64,000 bases of DNA, from assembly GCA_028023455.1 (NCBI GenBank), contig JAQFVV010000158.1, positions 2,044,001-2,108,000 of the forward strand, given 5' to 3'. The position numbers and the translations under genes are program-made. How positions within the stretch are numbered: the first letter of the stretch is position 1; each line of letters starts with the position of its first letter. The notes under the pieces were generated by a model. That model saw only the letters and a program-made list of their open reading frames with translations. It did not search any database and was not told the DNA's origin. This document shows positions 1 to 13,500 of the stretch, piece after piece. Origin of the DNA: Epiperipatus broadwayi (Eukaryota > Onychophora > Udeonychophora > Euonychophora > Peripatidae).

Positions 1-1024
1 TAATTTTAGAGAGACTTAATTAGATTTTCTAATTATAGTTAAGCTGAATGTTTAATTAATTTTATTTTTAAGAAAAAGACGTTTGCGAATCTTATTAATA
101 CAGAAGTATTAAAAAAAATTTTTTTTTCAATTCTTGATATTGAAAATGTAAAATATACATTTTTTACACAGAAACTGAATTTATTTAATTGTAATGATAT
201 TAATGTCAATCAATCTATTTGCAATTATAAATAACTTTATTATTAATATGTTTCTTTGAAATTATAACTGGCATTATTTTATATATGTACAATTTCTCTT
301 GATCAACATATATATCATCATTCATTCCAGATTACTGGAATGTATATTTCTCTTAAAACTTTATAATTTATAAATAACAAAGTGTTAAAAAAACATCCAT
401 AGTGCTCCTGCAATTAGTTAAATATGAGCTTTGTTTTTATTTGAAATGTCTTGTCAATGAAAGACAACTATTTTTTCTCACCTCATATTAAAATACTTTA
501 TGTAGAAACTTGTTGTCATATGACTGTCAGAAAAAGTAAAAGGGTGAAAGATTTATAAAAATAAGTTAACTGAAAATTGTTTTATATCAAATCGTCTAAT
601 ATTGCAGAATAATACATTTAGATAAACAAAAAATTCCAACATGATGTTTCAATTATAAATCTGCTTTACTTTAATTTCCACTAATATTTTTGAATATTTC
701 TAGTCTAGAAATTTATAAAGTGAAATAAATATGTTATCAGTCTATGCAAGATTAAAATCTATCTGCTGTTAGTTCAGTTTTATATATATAGCTTTTCTTC
801 TCCACAAAAATCGTAGCAAACTTTTTTTTTTATTTATTCATTTCATATGTTGTCACTTTCTAGTTATTTTACAATTTTTTAAAATTCACTTTAAAACCTT
901 ATCTTTTCTAGTGACACATTCAGCTCAGCTTCACTTGAGTCTCTTAACTCTTTTACTGGTGGAAATAATACATTTATTTTTTCATTCTTGTATTTCAGTT
1001 TTGGTCTCTCCTTGATAATCCTGG
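1..1024. other. AT-rich stretch, nothing recognised
   Basis: Noncoding-looking AT-rich DNA with short homopolymer runs. No open frame of useful length and no recognisable transposon protein was seen. The last ~100 bases may be very decayed continuation of the RTE fragment to the right, but I could not align them. Confidence 0.6.
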
Positions 1025-2215
1025 TGCATATCTCCCCATATATTCTTTGAGTAGTCTAAAGTTTCTGTATTACTTTTATAATAAGTGACCAAATCTCAGA
1101 TTCTTAAGTAAGCACTGGTTATACACATTTATTAAAAATATTCCCTTTTAAGGATATAAGTAGATTCCTTTTTAACAAACTATTTTTTATCAAAAGCAAT
1201 CCACTCACTTTTAATCCTAATTAATTTCATCCATTATATTTCCATCACTATCAATAATCTGACTAAGATATTTGCAAATGTTAATTTTATTTAATTTATT
1301 ACTATCAATTTTATTTTATTTTTTTGTTGTTTTTTTTTGATAAATTATAGAATCACTTTAAGAGATTATTTTTAATTTTATTTTCTTGCTTTCATCTTAT
1401 AATTTTTGTAACATTCTGAAGTATTATTTGAAAAACCAATTACATCACCTACAAAATCTAGATGGTTTAAATAATTTCTATTTATTTCTATTGTCTTATT
1501 TTCCAAATTTAATTAATAAAAATTCTGAGTTTTGAATAAATAGGATTACCATATTGAAAAACTTTAACAATGTTAATCTTCTTAGTAAATCATGTAGTCT
1601 AATAAGTGTGGTTGCATTTTGATTAATATTCTTCAGGATTTGACAATATCCTGGGTCTATATCTTCATAGTCCAAAGTTGTAATCATTACAGAGATGATT
1701 ATAAAATCAAATACCTTTTCACAATTTCCAAATTCAATACAAAATGGCAGTTCATATAATCTAATGTGCTATTATATAGTATTGCATAGTGTATTATTTT
1801 GTAAACTATTTTTAAATAAATTTATTCTTTTAGTTAGTTTGAGATCAAAGTTTTCTTTAAATGAATAATATAAATTTTATATAGACCTTATAGAACCTAT
1901 ACATCTCCATACCATTATGACATCCTTTCAATCATTTGGAATATTTTTACATTTAGATATTTAGTAGATAGTTTTGATCACAACTGCTTCTTCATTTGCT
2001 TTTTTAAAAATATAGTAATTTCATCAGTTTCTGAAGATTTTTTATTTTTTATTTAAGTACATCCCAAGTTTTGATTTGAAATGCTTGACAATTCATAAGA
2101 CACGAATAGTATTATATGAAATACTTTTTTTTAATTAATATGATGTCAGATTTCTTTTTAGTAATAATACCATTTTATTTATTTATTAGCAAAATAACTT
2201 TCTCCCAAGGTTTGA
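1025..2215 (-). mobile_element. Decayed RTE-type LINE fragment (RT region)
   Basis: On the minus strand this stretch follows, in order, the reverse-transcriptase half of the intact RTE at 23.2-26.7 kb. Near 2110-2210 it matches the linker before the RT domain. At 1600-1690 it matches the ...DPGYC.ILKN... block, and at 1380-1460 the region coding the FADD box. At 1035-1140 it matches the region after the RT that reads YGSETW in the intact copy. Many indels and stops show it is long dead. Both the endonuclease and the 3'UTR are missing, so it is an internal remnant. Boundaries are approximate, to about 30 bases. Confidence 0.8.
1496..1687 (-). pseudogene. RTE reverse transcriptase relic, short open piece
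   Basis: This is the only open piece left in the RTE fragment. Its first ~30 residues (LDYEDIDPGYCQILKNINQN) align with LDHQGIDPGYCHILKNIYKN of the intact copy, about residues 277-296 of that ORF2. The frame is lost after about residue 34. It encodes nothing functional by itself and serves only as a marker of the element's identity and orientation. Confidence 0.8.
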
Positions 2216-2270
2216 TATTTTGAGATTTGTTAAATCATCTAGAGATTTCTTTACCATTACATATATAGAA

Positions 2271-2395
2271 AATTAAAAATAAGCAATTTAAAACAAAATT
2301 GAAATAGACAACTCACTGTAAATAAAAAAATTATTTAACACATCAATCTGGCTTTCATTCCTTGATGGAACCTTTTCAAAATGTTTATTTTTATA
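2271..2395 (+). repeat. Left arm of inverted repeat flanking LINE-A
   Basis: This segment is repeated in inverse orientation at about 5799-5905 with roughly 90% identity by eye. The left arm carries ~21 extra bases around 2332-2352. The two arms bracket a 5'-truncated LINE. They look like terminal inverted repeats of a short non-autonomous element into which the LINE inserted, or two inverted copies of one repeat. No clear target-site duplication was found outside them. Confidence 0.7.
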
Positions 2396-2542
2396 CAATC
2401 ACATGTGATGTGATCTACTGTGACTTCTCCTTAAACGGAGTCAGGAATCTCAGCAGCTATGCCCAGAAAAACCTGTTAGCCACTTTACCTTCCTTTTCCA
2501 TTGTCCACCCTAAGTTTTCCCATAATCTGCTCCATCCCATTT

Positions 2543-3274
2543 CTACAACATAATATTTGTCAACTCCATGACCTTCATATCTAAATCCCCCTTATTTTTT
2601 CCCAAACCTAGCATAAAAACCAGTAACTCACTTTCTGTATAATCACTTTGTTCATATTTAACCTTCCATAACTTCATTATTTGTACCCTTTCTGCCTCCA
2701 AACATTTACATTGAAGTAACAGATGCCTAATATTTTCTATGCCTTCTTTACACAACTTACAGACTAAATCACCCATATTTTTCCATTTACGTGTATATTC
2801 CCTTGTTGCTAAACATCCCATTTGAGCCTTAAACAATAAACTACTTTCCTTACTATTATCATAAATTAACTCACACCCAATGTTCCATTTACTTTTATAT
2901 ATATTTAAACTCATTTTACTCTCCATACTAGTTCTCCATCTCTCCAACTCCCTATTCTTTATTAATGCATCTATTCTTCTATCCCACTCCTTCCCACTAT
3001 AACACTCAACAATCCTCCTAACACAATTATCTCACATTTTGTACAAGTATACTGACATAACTTCTTTATCCAAATCTTCTGCATACTGCATTACCTTTCT
3101 CACCCATCTTGCTGGCTGCCCTTTACTTGTAACCCAATTAAATACTATTTTGGCTATTCTTTTATTATCCATGAACTGCAATCTACCGAAAATTTTCAAT
3201 TTGCTTTTTGCATCCCTCATATAAAAACTTGACCATCCCATTTCTCCTTGAATTGCCTCTTTTGCTGTCCACAC
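2543..3274 (-). pseudogene. LINE-A C-terminal domain with CCHC-type finger
   Basis: These are two open pieces downstream of the RT. Piece 3274-3032 carries the conserved block AIQGEMGWSSFYMRDAKSK. Piece 2947-2543 ends with CKLCKEGIENIRHLLLQC, a C-x2-C-x8-H-x4-C pattern typical of the nucleic-acid-binding tail of several LINE clades, then a short acidic tail and a stop. A stop near 3029 and a frame break near 3275 separate the pieces from each other and from the RT. In an active element they would be one continuous ORF2. The finger is thought to help bind RNA or DNA during integration. Confidence 0.78.
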
Positions 3275-3392
3275 CTCAGCATCTAATGAATGTCTTCCTA
3301 CTTCCCTTTGTACTTTTTCTAAGCAATCTAATACCCTTTACTAACACATAATGCATCATTGCCGTATGTTAACCCTGCTACTGCCACTCCCT

Positions 3393-4757
3393 TCATACCA
3401 TTCTAGCTACATCATATTTATTATATGAAAACAGTGTTAATTTCTTTATCAATCCCTTTCTTTTCTTTGCTTCATTTATCAATTTTTTCTCCCATTCATC
3501 CAAGCAATTTTTTTTATTACTCAAGATGATTCCCAAATAACTATATCTATTCACCACACTTAACTTTATATCCCCCAATAAGAAATCTTTGTCTTCTCTT
3601 TCCCCAGTATTCACCAATATTATATTTGATTTTTCTTCACTAAATTTAACCCCCATATCTTTACCCACCCTTGTGCATGTCCTCAGCATAATCTCCATAT
3701 CTTCTCTTCTTTCTGCACACAAAAAGACATCATCCGCAAAAAAAAGACCGGACAATGTATATACTCTCTTGCCATCTGTTAACAGTATCTCTATCCCTCT
3801 TCCTAGTCTTTCTATTGCTCTCTCCATTTCACTCAAATACAACACAAACAAAATAGCTGACATAGGGCATCCTTGCCTCAGTCCCACCCCATTTTTAACT
3901 TTAACTGATTCTATATCTCCTAATTGATATGTATAGTGATTATTTTCATATAATTTCTTAATAACATTCACTAAAGCTTCATCCATTCCCAGATTTGCTA
4001 AACTTATCCATAATCTATTTCTATTCACTCTATCATATGCCTTCTCTATATCTATAAAACTCATATATAACTGTCTACCTGAATTTCTACTCATATCTAT
4101 AAGTTGTGTAACTACAAATAAACTATCTCCTATACACCTATCTGACCTAAAACCTCCTTGCATTTCCACCACTGCATTATTTTCTTCCATCCATTTTGCA
4201 ACTCTTCCAGCCACCATATATAAAAAAACTTTACATAAAACTGATGTTACTGCTATTGGTCTATAATTATTTAACTTTCTATGATCCTTACCTTTTCCTT
4301 TAAATAATAATCTTACTCTTGTATTACTCCAACTACCCGGAAAAGCTCTCTTCTGTGCCATCTTATTAAAACATGATAGTAACTTTACTTTTGCCCTATG
4401 CTCCAAATTCATTACCATCTCTGCTGCCCATCCATCTAATCCTCTTGCCTTACCATTTCTCAATTTCTTCCCTGCCTCATTCAGTTCATTTTCTGTAAAT
4501 GCAATATTCCCATTACTATATGCTTTCATATTTTCTATCCCTCTGTCCTTCACATCTAACATCTTTTCTATATCCATTACATAACTATTCAATATTCTCT
4601 CTAATTCTTCTCTAGAGCTACACTCTATTCCCTCCTCATCCAGTAATACTATCTCTCTCTCCCCTAAATTTCTCCTTTTAATGTAATTCCAAAATTGTTT
4701 ACTCCCATCTCTTCCACTTTTATTAATATCATCCAATAATTTACTATTTAGTTTCAT
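3393..4757 (-). pseudogene. LINE-A reverse transcriptase
   Basis: A 454-codon open piece covers the whole RT domain. It contains NYRPIAVTSVLCKVF (about residues 164-178), QGGFR (200-204), the motif-A stretch FIDIEKAYDRV (Asp236), GLRQGCPMSAILF (292-304) and the catalytic box FFADD (339-343), followed by YSYLGI. It would copy the element's RNA into DNA at a nicked site. The frame continues upstream beyond the first Met to about 4990 as a Lys/Glu-rich linker, interrupted by stops near 4786 and 4993. It is lost by a frameshift or stop at 3393, after YNKYDVARMV. The catalytic residues are intact, so this copy decayed fairly recently compared with most RTE pieces here. Confidence 0.9.
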
Positions 4758-4993
4758 TCTCTCTCTATAATTATCTATTTTAGCAACTTCTTATTTTCTA
4801 AGTACTTTTCCCATTTAGCATTAATATCTTTTTCACTTTCTTTGTTCTTAATAGCACACTTATATTCTCTGCATGCTTTTTTCCTCTCTTTTACACTTTT
4901 ACTAACTCTCATTTTTCTATTACTTTTATTTTTCTGAATATTCTCACCTAAAATCCTATTTGCAACTTTTTCTATTTCATCACACCAGTCCTT

Positions 4994-5643
4994 TTACTCA
5001 TTTCCAATCAACTTTTCCATGGTTTCTTCAACTTGTATTTTATACTCTTCTAACTTATTTTTATCATTTACTCTCCATCCACATCTTTCACTATTATTTC
5101 TACTTTTATTCCTATTTTCCATCACATTACTAATCATTTCAATTACAACAAAATTATGATCACTATTACATACTCTCTCTTCATTATCAAACACCTTAAT
5201 TTTCGTACTTTATTCATTCCCCCTTTCTCTACCACTATATAATCTATTGTGTGGGATATATTATTCCTAGACCATGTATATTGTCCCTCATAAATATTAG
5301 ATAAGTTTCCAGTGCTCAAATTTACTCTCTGACAAAATTTCTTCAAAAGCTGTCCATTCTTATTGTCTACATCATCAATTTCTTCAATATGCCTATTCAT
5401 ATCTCCTATAACCATTATTCTCTTCCCCTTTTCTTTAAAACTCTGTATATCCTTAACTAGGCACTCATATATGCTATTGTTCCATTCCATTGTAGTTTGA
5501 CTATCTCCAGTAGCTATATAAACTATAGCCACCATCCATTCTTGTTTTCCCAACCCTATTTCAAACCACATATGTTCTTGGCATTTAACAGTATTTAAAT
5601 ATTTTTTGACCAATTTCCCTACAGCAACTCCCCCAATGGACAT
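4994..5643 (-). pseudogene. LINE-A apurinic-like endonuclease, partial and frameshifted
   Basis: This is an exonuclease-endonuclease-phosphatase fold endonuclease of a LINE, which would nick the target site. It is read in two overlapping frames, 5643-5143 and then 5194-4994. Visible motifs are VIGDMNRH (the GDxN box, with M for F), HTIDYIVVE (the catalytic Asp before the last strand) and, after the frameshift, NSDHNFVVIE, the SDH box. The N-terminal part with the catalytic Asn and Glu is absent because the element is truncated. The open frame starts in mid-domain at SIGGVAVG, so its apparent start codon has no meaning. A stop follows at 4994. Confidence 0.82.
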
Positions 5644-5798
5644 TATTTACATTATATTACAATAAACATAATTATTCAAATACATACATTAAATATAATT
5701 AGTAAAATACATATGTGTATATAAAAATGATTAAACTTATTACAATCCCTTTTTTTCTTATAATATATATATATTTAAAAATAATCTAAAAAAAAAAA

Positions 5799-5905
5799 AT
5801 AAACATCTTGAAAAGATTCCATTAAAGAATGAAAGATTTTTTATTTATAGTGAGTTATCTATTTCAATTTTGTTTTAAATTGTTTATTTTTAATTTTATA
5901 TAAAG
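5799..5905 (-). repeat. Right arm of inverted repeat flanking LINE-A
   Basis: Read on the minus strand it matches 2271-2395, sharing for example AACAAAATTGAAATAGA and AATGGAA/GATGGAA blocks. About 150 bases of unique AT-rich DNA separate it from the truncated 5' end of LINE-A. The left arm lies only ~25 bases from the LINE 3' end. Confidence 0.7.
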
Positions 5906-6220
5906 AAGGCAACACTATGGACAAATTTTAACATTGAAATCTGATCATTTAAAATAATATATATATATATCATTATTAATTCTTTTTCACTTTTTTTCAG
6001 AATTCTAGATTATTAACTTCTAAATAAATTATTTAAATTTATTTTCATATTATTTCCCCCTCCCTTTCATATATAGCTTTGTCTTAGTTGAATTTATTGG
6101 CGAAGTATTGATTTTTTAAACTGGTTATTTGTATATTATACCAGTTATCTTATTTGTTGATATTCAAATTTGAACTATCTTAGAGTCTTTTAATTTATTA
6201 AAATGATTAAAAATTTTTAA

Positions 6221-6700
6221 TTTATTGGCATGTTTTTAAATGTTAGAATATCAAATGATATTACTATCTTACTAGATTTTCTTTCTATATCTTACATATC
6301 ACTAAACTATAATATCTTTCTGCATTGGATCTTATCTTTATCCTATATTCATTTCTGCTTTTCCTCTAAATTCCACAAATGTTTGACCGTTCTCATTTTT
6401 ATCTCTGCAACCAAATTTACCCATAGCACATTCATTATTAAATCATTTATTAATTCCCATAAAAATTTTAAAATGTCATTTGGTCTTATCAAAAGTAATT
6501 TGAATATCTATATAAAATTTCCTATATTCTTCATCACAATGCTGTCCATTCTTTATTATTTATAATTAATTCAATTTACTTTGTGAATTTAATATCTGTA
6601 TCTTATACTAAAGAATGTAATGCCCTTTCAAATCAATTATTTCACTATTACTTCTAACTCCACAAAATCTCACAATGTACTACTTAATATTATATAATTC
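6221..6700 (-). mobile_element. RTE-type LINE fragment (endonuclease region)
   Basis: The minus strand aligns with about 24,040-24,300 of the intact RTE, that is, the central endonuclease region around the GDFNARI box. The homology is clearest when both antisense strands are compared. The plus-strand translation here reads SHKNFKMSFGLIKSNL, and the antisense of the intact copy reads SHNNFKMLFTLIKSLL. No sense frame is open, so it is a dead internal piece. Both ends are approximate. The right end could extend some tens of bases further. Confidence 0.7.
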
Positions 6701-7025
6701 TTACAATTCATACAATTTCTTTGCATCTGAAAATTATTTACAATTATAACTAAATAAACTTTTAAGCATCACAGTTTTGCTTTGTAAATAAACTTTTGTT
6801 ATAAAATAATAGTTTAGTTTCTTTTAATCTATTGATCCATAGCTCTATAATGCTTTGGTCATTAAATGTTTCTTTATCTGACAATTTTACAGCCTCTAGA
6901 AAATGATGATCATAATTGATTTTTCTCTGGGATAATCATAAATTTGAAGAAAATCAGCATTTACACCCTAAAATTTCTTGCACTGAAATAAGAAATACAA
7001 ATAACTTCCACTAATAAAGAAAGCT
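6701..7025. other. AT-rich stretch, nothing recognised
   Basis: No open frame, repeat or transposon similarity that I can support. Confidence 0.55.
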
Positions 7026-7560
7026 TTGTCAATCTTCAAACATTCAACTTACCACAAAGATTGGAACATTATTCAAACAGGAACATAAATTTGTAGGAGA
7101 CACATAAAAAAACCCACACTGAAAATAATAGCAGATGTGGAATCCAAATACAAAATATGCCACATAAAGAAAACATTTTGGGATAAATAACTCAATCCTT
7201 ACACTATAGCCCAGATAAACCCATAAATAAAATATGGACTAAAAGTATAAATGAATGCAAACAATATTTGCTAAACAACATTGCAAGCCTAGAAGAAGAT
7301 AAAGGGAATCACTTCGTGCTGACAAAACATAATGAATATGTACAAAAGATTGTATTTCAAATTCAAAAACTAAATTTTAAATGTCAAAACATACAACATT
7401 AAGGCAATGAAGAATAAATTTGCAACAGCCATATTATAAAAATGCAGTAAGAAGACATGCAATAGAAATGAATATTTAAAAATGTATCCATCAGGGGCAA
7501 TTCCCTCTTGATTATTTTCAGATGTCAAATTACACAAAAAAAATCATGACACTCTTCTAC
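7026..7560 (+). pseudogene. Possible unidentified coding relic
   Basis: Composition is less T-rich than the surroundings, and the plus strand reads protein-like text with scattered stops and frame changes. At 7050-7200 there is KDWNIIQTGT, a stop, then HIKKPTLKIIADVESKY and TFWDK. At about 7255-7390, in another frame, there is NECKQYLLNNIASLEEDKG followed by HFVLTKHNEYVQKIVFQI. It could be a decayed transposon-encoded or host-derived protein. I do not recognise the family, and chance is possible in AT-rich DNA. Confidence 0.25.
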
Positions 7561-10500
7561 ATAAGCACAGCCATGCTGTATAAACTAAAATTATATAGCA
7601 GAATTGTGATAAACTAATAATAAAATTCCATTTGTTTTTCAATAATACATAAGTGCACACATATATGTGTATATATATATAAAAAAATAGATAGTATGAC
7701 TTAAAGTTATTAATTAATTCATTATTTCTAATGGTAAAACATTTTTTTTTACTTTTTAAAAAATATACATATTACTTCTTTGACAGTCCTTCATCAAAGG
7801 TTTTACTTTTCAGATTACTCTTAATTAATTATAAAGGTCTTTAAAAATATTTCAGCAAGTTCTTTTGTTCTCTAATCTAGAAAAAGTTTTGGAGTTTACT
7901 ATTTTTTTTAATTTTAAAAGAAAATTGTTTATGAATCGATCCTTTGTATTTAGACATAATTCAAGCAAAAGTTATTCACTTGTTTTACTTTTAAATTAGA
8001 GATTTTAATTGTTATTTTCAAGAAATTATTTAAAATAATATTCTCAATATATATAACACACTCTGCTCACCAGTTGTATTATATATATATGACACAACAT
8101 CTTTATCTGTGCTTTTCTGCATATAGATAAAACAGTATATATATCAACTAATTCTTCAGCAAGCTGATGGACTCTCTTGGTAAGCTGGTCATTTCTAAAA
8201 CCATAGACTTGCTTATTGCCATTTTTGAGAAAGGTATAATCCAGTAACTTTTGGCCTGAAGTGTGCTCTCTTTAGTCTCTATACTGTTTAATATACATAC
8301 ATGTGGGTTATGAATGACATAAAAGCTAGATCTTGCTTCCATGTGAATCTAAACTCTAACATTGTGAACTAGCAATGGCTAGATACATTGTCTTTTGCCT
8401 TCAGTTATAACTTCATAGTCATCATGCTGTCATAATCCATAAAAACTCTAAAACTCCTCTAATCTTTTTTCTACCTTTTTATAATCAGAGTGGAATTTGA
8501 AATAATTACAATAATTAAAAGTAAGTTTGCTTTATCTTGATTGAAAAAGTTAATGACTCTTTTTGATTCACCTTAATCCTTACAAAAACAACTTTTTTTT
8601 AATATATTAGTAATATTCAAAAACAACTTTGTAGGATTTTTATCAAAATATGTTATACAAGTTTTAATTAAATTTTTAAGCCAATTAAAATAAATAGTGG
8701 AATTTTATAATTACCCATATATCTATGGTAACATAAAACATGCTTGTTTTAATTTCAAAATCAGAATTAATAAAATATTAATTAGATTTCTTAAATGTTT
8801 AATTTATAATAAAAAAAATTTAATTCAAAATTATTTAATCCTTAACTGCTATTCAAATATAGAAAATATCTACAAAAATATTTGTGTAAATTTCTACTTT
8901 TTAATTATATATATATATTCTAACCTTGCTGTTTTGCATCTCACTTCCAGGCAATATAATATAAAATGGGTTAGCTCAGTTACCGATTATGTTTGATTAA
9001 TGCAAATAATAAATAAAATATTCTGCATTAATATTCAATGTTCCACTTGCTCAAATTTAAAAAATAAGAATAAGGTTCAGTTTATAAAATAAATTAAATA
9101 AGTATTTAATTATATCATGAGACTTAGAAGTGAAAATACAGGTGACAAGAAAGATTACATTGAGCCATTATCCCACAGGATACTACCTCAATGGCATAAG
9201 AACACTATCCCCCCTTATTACTGTTTCAAATAATAAACTTATAGTATTCTTATGACTTTAATAAATCCTACTCATTAAGATTAAACTAATAATTAAAATC
9301 TTAATCTTTTATCTACTATAATTTAACTCAATAAAATCTCAAGTTCATAAAATTATTCTAAGATAATCAAATCATGGTAGTAAAACATGATAAGGGATTT
9401 TTATGTCATACTCTACTACACTTAAACTAATAATAATACTAATAAATAATACTCTTCATTGGATGGACTAATTCTATATATCTTTTTCTTCACTATAATT
9501 TTATTACTATAATAAAATAAAATGCTGTAATATAATCTTTTATCTTCATATAATAATGTAAGTAAAATTATGTGGCAGCATTTATAATCTGACAAATAAA
9601 GGTGTGTGCCAACAGATAGCATATAATTCAATGTACCATTATGATAACTAATTTATGACCATAAGATAATGTAAAATGTGATTTCTTAATAAATAAACTC
9701 CAAGAAAATATTTCAAATTCTTAAAATAATTCTTTATTTATTTCTGTGCAAAATTATATGTTTGTTTCAATTTATTCTGGTATCATGCATTTGAATGGAA
9801 AAGAAACAGTCTTAACACACAAATTTTTGAAAACAAATTTTAACAAAGTTTTATTATAACAATAAAATAAAACAAACAATTTATTTACAGTATTTACATT
9901 GGATATCCTCAATTTACACTGTTCTACATTTTTTATTACTTAGTTATTAAAACAATCTAGAATTTATTTAAGTCTTCATTCTGACTTAAAATAATAATAA
10001 TAAAACAATACAATTTTTATTTATCTTTTTGAGATCAATCTTATGATAAAATTACATTTTATTATACTAATTTTAATATATCGTATCTTGAAATATTATT
10101 TTGCTATGCTTCCTTTTAAGAACATCCATTGAAACATAGTATGGAAAAACAAAATATAATCAAGAGTATGGATCTTTTTTAAAATAAACAATTTCATTTC
10201 TGCAATGTTAAAAATATCATATCAAAATATCTACTGATAATTTATTATTAGATTGTGTGGATATCATTGTTCACTGCACTAGGATTATAAAATATAATAC
10301 ATCCCACTTAATATTACTATAATACTATATAGTTGTAATCACTGATATATTCCCTATTATTTACTAAATATAAAATTATACTTATGCTTATTGTTTACAT
10401 CGTTTTACTTTATAAACATTGTATTTTAAAAAATATGCAATACTCATTAAAAAATGAAATAAAATATTGAAAAATTATTTAATATTCCAAAAGCAACTTT

Positions 10501-13500
10501 GCTTTACATATTATATTCCTGAAGTTTATTTTATTTTCCAAAATAAAAATCTAAAACATTTTATGATTCCAATTTGCATAAACTATACTTCTGCTTACAA
10601 GTAAATGAACTTATCTCATTCAAATGATAGCATATCTTAAACTCTAAATTATCTATTATTTCTTTTAAAATATATCATATTGTACGATGTAGTTACATTG
10701 GAAATCTAGATAGTGAATAGATGAGTAGGCAAGGGAAGCAAAACTAGAGTATAACTCATAGTAAATATCAGAGAAAAATACCATGGCACAGTGTATCTAT
10801 AAGAAATAGAGGCATGACCTATTCTGTCTAATGACCTTTAATACTACCAATGATGTTAAAGCTATTCCTTCATCTTTATTAAAACATCAATACTTAAAGA
10901 AAAATAGACACTGTCCAAAATAAATATATCAGTCACAGGGCATTGTTAACTGTACTGTATATCCACTAAGATTATAAAATACTATTCATATTCCCTTATT
11001 ACATCCTACCATAATATTATCTCTTGGGTTCATGTTCATAATACTACAGCCAAGTCACTACCTTATCATCATTTCCTGAAAGATTTATCAAATCTTACAT
11101 TGACAAAAAAAAACTAACTTGCATATTTAAAATAATAAACAAAATTCAATTCTAATTAGAGCAATCTCACTGATCCACAAAAAAAGTTTGCTTTACTTTC
11201 TTATTTTATTTTCTAAACACATACAAACTTGTCATATGAATCCTTGGAACATCCAATAATATGAAAGTTTTTAAAAGAATCACATAAATATTTGTCATCA
11301 TGTTGTGTTATATTACTAGTATAAAATTATAGTATGCATATTCCCAAAATAAATCCTAATCTCATAATTTTAATGTGTTGTACAAAATGCATTTGCAAAT
11401 AATTCAACATTTAAACTTCCATACATTATAATTCATAAGGCAATCTGCAAAAAATAAAATAAAATATACATCATAAAATATATCAATATTCATTAACTAT
11501 TACCAAGTGATATTGACTTGTTATCACTATGCAGTCTTAGGTTTTCCATCAATTAAATATAACATTGCATACACGAAAAATACATCCATACCTCTATTTA
11601 AATGTTCTTATTTAAATTATTAAATTATTCTACTATAATATTCTAATATCAATAAATCAATATTCATGCTCCTACACTTATAAACCAAAATAATTACATT
11701 TTGAAAAAAAATTAATAAATGAGTTAAACTATATTTACTTAATCTTCAGCTGAAACAATATTTTCTTTATAGAGTTCAAAATACTTTTATTTTCTCAAGA
11801 GTTCTTTTTTTAAAAAAATTTTCTCTTCAAGAGCAATTCTACAACTCCCCCATTGCTAATAATGATGAACAAGACAAAATGTTTCCAGCGGCAGTGCATA
11901 TCCTTTCGGTACAAAAATCTCAGATTTTTTTAAAAAAAAAATACGTCTTTTAGAATCTTGAAAAATTAAATAAAATAATAATTAATCCATCCTGGAATAG
12001 TTTATAGAATAATAATTTATGTTTCTATTGTCCAGAAATGATGATTATTCAAATCATAATATTAAAAATAATCCTGTGAAGTTTCTATACTATAGTATTC
12101 CATATCAGTGTAGTGATGCATCATGTTCTGTTTGGCTTAGCTTAATATCTCCAGATAAATTATTTGCGCAATATAAAATATTTTTATAATTCCATACTTT
12201 TATTTATTCATGTATTCCTTTTCTTTGTAGGTTTCTTCTTTTAGTAAAATTTATTACCATTTATTATCTACTTTCAGCGGTTTCATTATTGTCTTAAAAT
12301 TCAGTTTTTTTAAAACAATTTTATAAGCGTATAACTATCGATCTCAGGTTTTATAACATATGCATTCGTAAATATTTTTCATTAGTCTTTACTTAAAAAT
12401 AATTTCTTGCAAAAATTTTAAATGTTTCCTTCAAAAAGGATATAACATTTACCTATAGCATTATTTCCATAAAATATTATGTAATATACTTGTCATGTTA
12501 CTTATTAATCTTGGACAAGCTTATCTTGCTGTTATATAAAATAATGTGCAATTTACTTTTAGTCGGCAAATAGCTTTCCTATTACGCTTCTTGTACAATG
12601 TCCATAATAACAATTTATTAACTAGAATAGTCCTCTGTATTAATATTATTAATATATCCATTTTTAAATTCACTAAATATGTTTTACTTATCGGCAATTC
12701 CATATTTTTATTGCGAAGTAAGTTAAATTTCCAATGAATACTTCTGGCAAAGAACTTTAAAAATAAGCAAGGCATATTAAAATAAAGGTATTAAATATAT
12801 TTATTGTTACACTCTCTTTGCAAATACTTTATAATAAATGTCCTATTAGTTTTGCAAATAAATTGTATGAGAGCACTAAAAAATTGACTAAAATAATAAA
12901 ATTTAAAATTACTATCACCTCGATAGCTTATTTGATCACCTTAATACATTTTAATCACTCCCTGATACTCCTGTGCAATCAGTATTTATATCCTAAAAAA
13001 TACTCCATCCTATTGGTTGATTCTTACTTTTCATTTGATACCTAATTTACATAATGTTACATTCTTACACAATTAAAATTTCAAAATAAAAAAATATGAT
13101 GTATTATAACTTTAAAAATATTATTTAAAATATTACTTTTGAATCAATTATTACTTCACTAAATATTTATTAAACATTTAAAATGACTTATAAAATAATA
13201 TTTAATAAATTTATCATACCTTTAATATTTAATTTATCTATTTTATTTTAAAACAAAATATTTAACTTTTATTAACTGTATTCGTCTTTATTACATTATT
13301 TAAACATTTATAATGACTAATTTAACATTTGCTTTTATGACAGGTAATATTTACATCCAATTCTATAATGCAATTTTAAAATACTTTGAATTTGACTAAT
13401 CTAAATACTAGCAAGCAAGTATGTATAACCACATATTATACAAGTCACATGATTGATATAACCAAGACAGATGGCATCCGATTTTCTGTCTGGGAATAAA

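Larger units (their letters stand above)
2419..5645 (-). mobile_element. LINE-A copy 1, 5'-truncated non-LTR retrotransposon
   Basis: Reading leftward from 5645, the minus strand encodes the C-terminal two thirds of an endonuclease, a charged linker, a reverse transcriptase and a C-terminal domain with a CCHC-type finger. A short 3'UTR ends near 2419. The endonuclease begins in mid-domain, so the 5' end is truncated, as is usual after incomplete target-primed reverse transcription. A second copy lies at 53.29-55.14 kb, and both copies share the same 3' end (around 2421 and 53291). Frameshifts and a few stops mean this copy is inactive. Clade assignment is not certain. It is not the RTE or the Tx1-like family also present here. 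Confidence 0.88.

Noticed and set aside
3589-3927. 112-codon plus-strand frame
   Set aside because: It is the antisense shadow of the LINE-A reverse transcriptase (same bases, opposite strand), with Ser/Pro/Leu bias expected from that.
8148-8342. 64-codon minus-strand frame with normal-looking composition
   Set aside because: No motif, no splice context and no similarity I can name. Chance cannot be excluded.
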